Below are positions 6,691-10,034 of a DNA stretch of 10,034 nucleotides, one piece after another. The notes beneath the pieces are model-generated. The model did not search any database, was not told where the DNA came from, and was given only the letters and a program-made list of their open reading frames with translations. The stretch is from JBBSEZ01 sp038239195 (GTDB lineage: Bacteria > Planctomycetota > Planctomycetia > Gemmatales > Gemmataceae). The stretch lies in the NCBI GenBank assembly GCA_038239195.1, contig JBBSEZ010000370.1:1-10034 (forward strand), read 5' to 3'. How positions within the stretch are numbered: the first letter of the stretch is position 1; each line of letters begins with the position of its first letter. The translations under genes were made by a program, and so were the position numbers.

Positions 6691-8079
6691 TCATTTCGGT
6701 TTGCCGCCCGCGCCCCGCAGGCGCTTCAGGGTCGCCCGCGGGCGCGGGTCGTTTGCCGGGGCCAGTTCGGCGGCGAGGCGGAGTTGCTTCAAGGCCTCGG
6801 CGCGCTCGCCCGCCTCGACCAGGGCCTCGGCGAGACGCAGGTAAGGGTCGATCAGGTCGGGACGGCAGCGGCTGGCCTGGCGGTACGCCTCGATTGCCAG
6901 AGGCCGTTGGCCAAGCCGCTCCTGGGCGCGGCCCCGGAACAGGTAGGCCATCGCGTGGTCCGGCTTGAGCTCGAGGGCGCGGCGAGCCGACGCGATGGTC
7001 CCCTCGTACTTCGCCCGCGCCGATGCCGATTGCCCAGCGCGTTGGAGCGCCTCGCCCTGACCGAAGAGGGCCACGCACAAAGCGTAGTGTCCGCCGGCGG
7101 AGTTGGGCGCATCCCGGAGGGCCGTGCGCAGCGAGCGTTCCGCCCCCTGGAAATCGCCGACCTTGGCCAGCGCCACGCCCAGGGCGAGGTGGGACCGCGC
7201 GTCGGGAAAGTCGTCGAGCAGCGCGCTCAGCGCCCTGGCGCTCTCGTTCAGTCGGCCTTCCGCTTCGAGTCGTTCGGCGCGCAGGAGTTGGTCTTGCCGC
7301 CCGACGCCGAGGCGGTTTGCCTCCTGCGCGTAGGGGTCTTTCCAGCCCGCGTCGGGGGGCCCTTCGCGAGCCTTGCGGCTGAATTCTTCGGCGGCGGCCT
7401 CGTCGCCGAGCCGTCGCGATACCGCCGCGAGCTGGTTACAGGCGCGCTGTCGCACGAAGGGGCTGGTGGCGGCGCGGCTGAGGTGGGAGAGGCTGGCCTT
7501 GAGGTCGTCGCGGGCAAGGGCGGAGGCCCCGAGCGCGAAATGAGCGCGGGGGTTGTCCGGCTCCTGCGCGAGCACGCGCTGGCACTCCACCGCCACCTTG
7601 TCGTGTTCGTCCCGCTCCAGGTAGACCTCGGCGAGGAGCAAGCGCGGCGTCGTGTTCGTCTTGTCGAACTGCTCGCACAACTCAACCGCCCGGCGCAGTT
7701 CCGTCAGGGCGGCGTCTCGGTTGTGGGACAGCAAGAGGTACGCACGCAGGTAGGGCCAGCGCGGCTCGTTGGGCTGCAGGCGCCCGGCGTGGGCAAAGCA
7801 GCGCTCGGCCTCGTTGTTGTAGCCGTTGGCGAACAGCACGCGGCCGAGCCGCCCCCAGGCGTCGCCCGAATGCGGCGCCTCCTTGACCCGCGCGCGGGCC
7901 GCCTCCACTGCCGCCGCGACCTTTGGGTCGGCGCTCTGGAGGTCGATCGCCGGCGGCTCCGGCGCCGGGCCTGGCCGGCGCCAGGCGAACCAGCCAACCC
8001 CCACGGCACACAGCGCTGCCCCCGCCGCCAGCGCGGCCCACCAGCGCGCCCGCTTTCTGCCCGGCCAGTCGTTTGCCAT
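6691..8079 (-). CDS. Membrane-anchored TPR protein
   Basis: A 462-aa protein with a positively charged N-terminus (RKRAR), one membrane helix (about 14-33), a Pro/Ala linker, and then roughly nine to ten tetratricopeptide repeats filling about 73-443. Clear repeat units include 73-106 (Trp75, Gly78, Ala91), 178-206, 294-327, 374-407 and 410-443; the unit at about 328-372 has an insert. Between the two repeat blocks, around 245-275, is the stretch 'DPYAQEANRLGVGRQ', which I recognise as typical of TPR proteins paired with ASPIC/UnbV proteins. TPRs bind other proteins, so a scaffold or chaperone role at the outer face of the inner membrane is likely; the side depends on the positive-inside rule, which puts the repeats outside the cytoplasm. 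AGAGGGG lies 6 nt before the ATG at 8079. The gap to the stop of the CRTAC1-type gene is only 10 nt, so the two genes form one operon and their products likely interact. Confidence 0.9.
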   Translation of the reverse strand: MANDWPGRKRARWWAALAAGAALCAVGVGWFAWRRPGPAPEPPAIDLQSADPKVAAAVEAARARVKEAPHSGDAWGRLGRVLFANGYNNEAERCFAHAGRLQPNEPRWPYLRAYLLLSHNRDAALTELRRAVELCEQFDKTNTTPRLLLAEVYLERDEHDKVAVECQRVLAQEPDNPRAHFALGASALARDDLKASLSHLSRAATSPFVRQRACNQLAAVSRRLGDEAAAEEFSRKAREGPPDAGWKDPYAQEANRLGVGRQDQLLRAERLEAEGRLNESARALSALLDDFPDARSHLALGVALAKVGDFQGAERSLRTALRDAPNSAGGHYALCVALFGQGEALQRAGQSASARAKYEGTIASARRALELKPDHAMAYLFRGRAQERLGQRPLAIEAYRQASRCRPDLIDPYLRLAEALVEAGERAEALKQLRLAAELAPANDPRPRATLKRLRGAGGKPK

Positions 8080-8089
8080 GACGCCCCTC

Positions 8090-9807
<1,718 letters not shown>

Positions 9808-9870
9808 GACAGCGGCTGGGATGGGTGTCGCGAGGTGGGCAGCGCCGCGAGGAGAGATCAAACCAACTCC

Positions 9871-9900
9871 ATCCTACTGGCCCCCGGCCGAGCGCGGCAA
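9871..9900 (-). promoter_or_regulatory. Candidate promoter for the CRTAC1-TPR operon
   Basis: On the minus strand TTGCCG (9900-9895) and TAGGAT (9876-9871) are 18 nt apart, each matching four of six consensus bases. Transcription would begin near 9863, about 55 nt before the ATG at 9807 and downstream of any start in the longer body-frame reading (TTG at 10000). This supports the lipoprotein start. Confidence 0.4.
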
Positions 9901-10012
9901 GAGGCAGGCACTCCTCGCAGCCCTGAGAAATCGGACCCCGAGGCGCCGCGCGGAGGGGCGGCAGGGGCGGAGGAGGGGTGGACGGCTCGGCGCCAGACAA
10001 AAGGAGGACGAC

Positions 10013-10031
10013 CTCGAAGGTGGACTTCGAG
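10013..10031 (-). terminator. 7-bp hairpin at window edge
   Basis: CTCGAAG (10013-10019) pairs perfectly with CTTCGAG (10025-10031) around a 5-nt loop. On the minus strand it is followed by a T-rich stretch containing CCTCCTTTTG. It could end a minus-strand gene lying beyond the window, but the T-run is short and displaced by about 9 nt. Confidence 0.25.
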
Positions 10032-10034
10032 ACA

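Larger units (their letters stand above)
9808..10034. other. Upstream spacer at the window edge
   Basis: This stretch holds the candidate promoter (9871-9900) and a hairpin at the very edge (10013-10031). Minus-strand frames through it are open but rich in Pro, Arg and Gly without any recognisable domain. I see no gene here; the neighbour to the right is outside the window. Confidence 0.5.

Noticed and set aside
9808..10000. Extension of the CRTAC1-type body frame up to a TTG at 10000
   Set aside because: The residues are a Pro/Arg/Cys mix without export signal, and the region contains the promoter candidate; the lipoprotein start at 9807 in the adjacent frame is far better.

Overview
The window looks like a stretch of chromosome from a high-GC planctomycete, most likely a Gemmata-type (Gemmataceae) organism. 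This is judged from gene content, not from a marker gene. It carries a DUF1559 prepilin-like protein with an H-x9-DG motif, a small carboxypeptidase-regulatory-like lipoprotein directly upstream of it, a TIGR03067-type lipoprotein, two CRTAC1-type FG-GAP/ASPIC-UnbV proteins and a TPR protein. I see no tRNA, rRNA, CRISPR array, transposase, integrase or phage gene.

Layout: positions 25-4761 hold four minus-strand genes. In transcription order they are a five-helix membrane protein with Cys and His-His-Cys motifs (4761-4000), a membrane-anchored CRTAC1-type beta-propeller protein (3945-2110), an ambiguous 450-nt gap, a protein of unknown function with a His-rich motif (1657-830), and a TIGR03067 lipoprotein (756-25). 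A 498-nt divergent spacer (4762-5259) follows, with a candidate promoter facing each way. The plus-strand pair 5260-6683 encodes the small lipoprotein and the DUF1559 prepilin-like protein. Converging on it, only 7 nt from the prepilin stop, is a minus-strand two-gene operon (9807-6691). It encodes a second CRTAC1-type protein and, 10 nt downstream, a membrane-anchored TPR protein.

The clearest new point is in the second CRTAC1-type gene. A convincing lipoprotein signal peptide (start 9807, lipobox LLGC) lies in a different reading frame from the beta-propeller body. The two frames meet near a run of six C on the coding strand (9698-9703). One missing base would explain it. This could be an assembly or sequencing error, a real inactivating mutation, or a slippage switch. 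An upstream promoter candidate (TTGCCG-18-TAGGAT) supports the 9807 start.

Taken together, almost every product is predicted to be exported or membrane-anchored: lipoproteins, a prepilin, beta-propellers on an anchor, a TPR scaffold and a polytopic membrane protein. I infer a cell-envelope locus. I found no defence, secondary-metabolite or mobile system, and no exact function can be assigned to the unknown genes from sequence alone.
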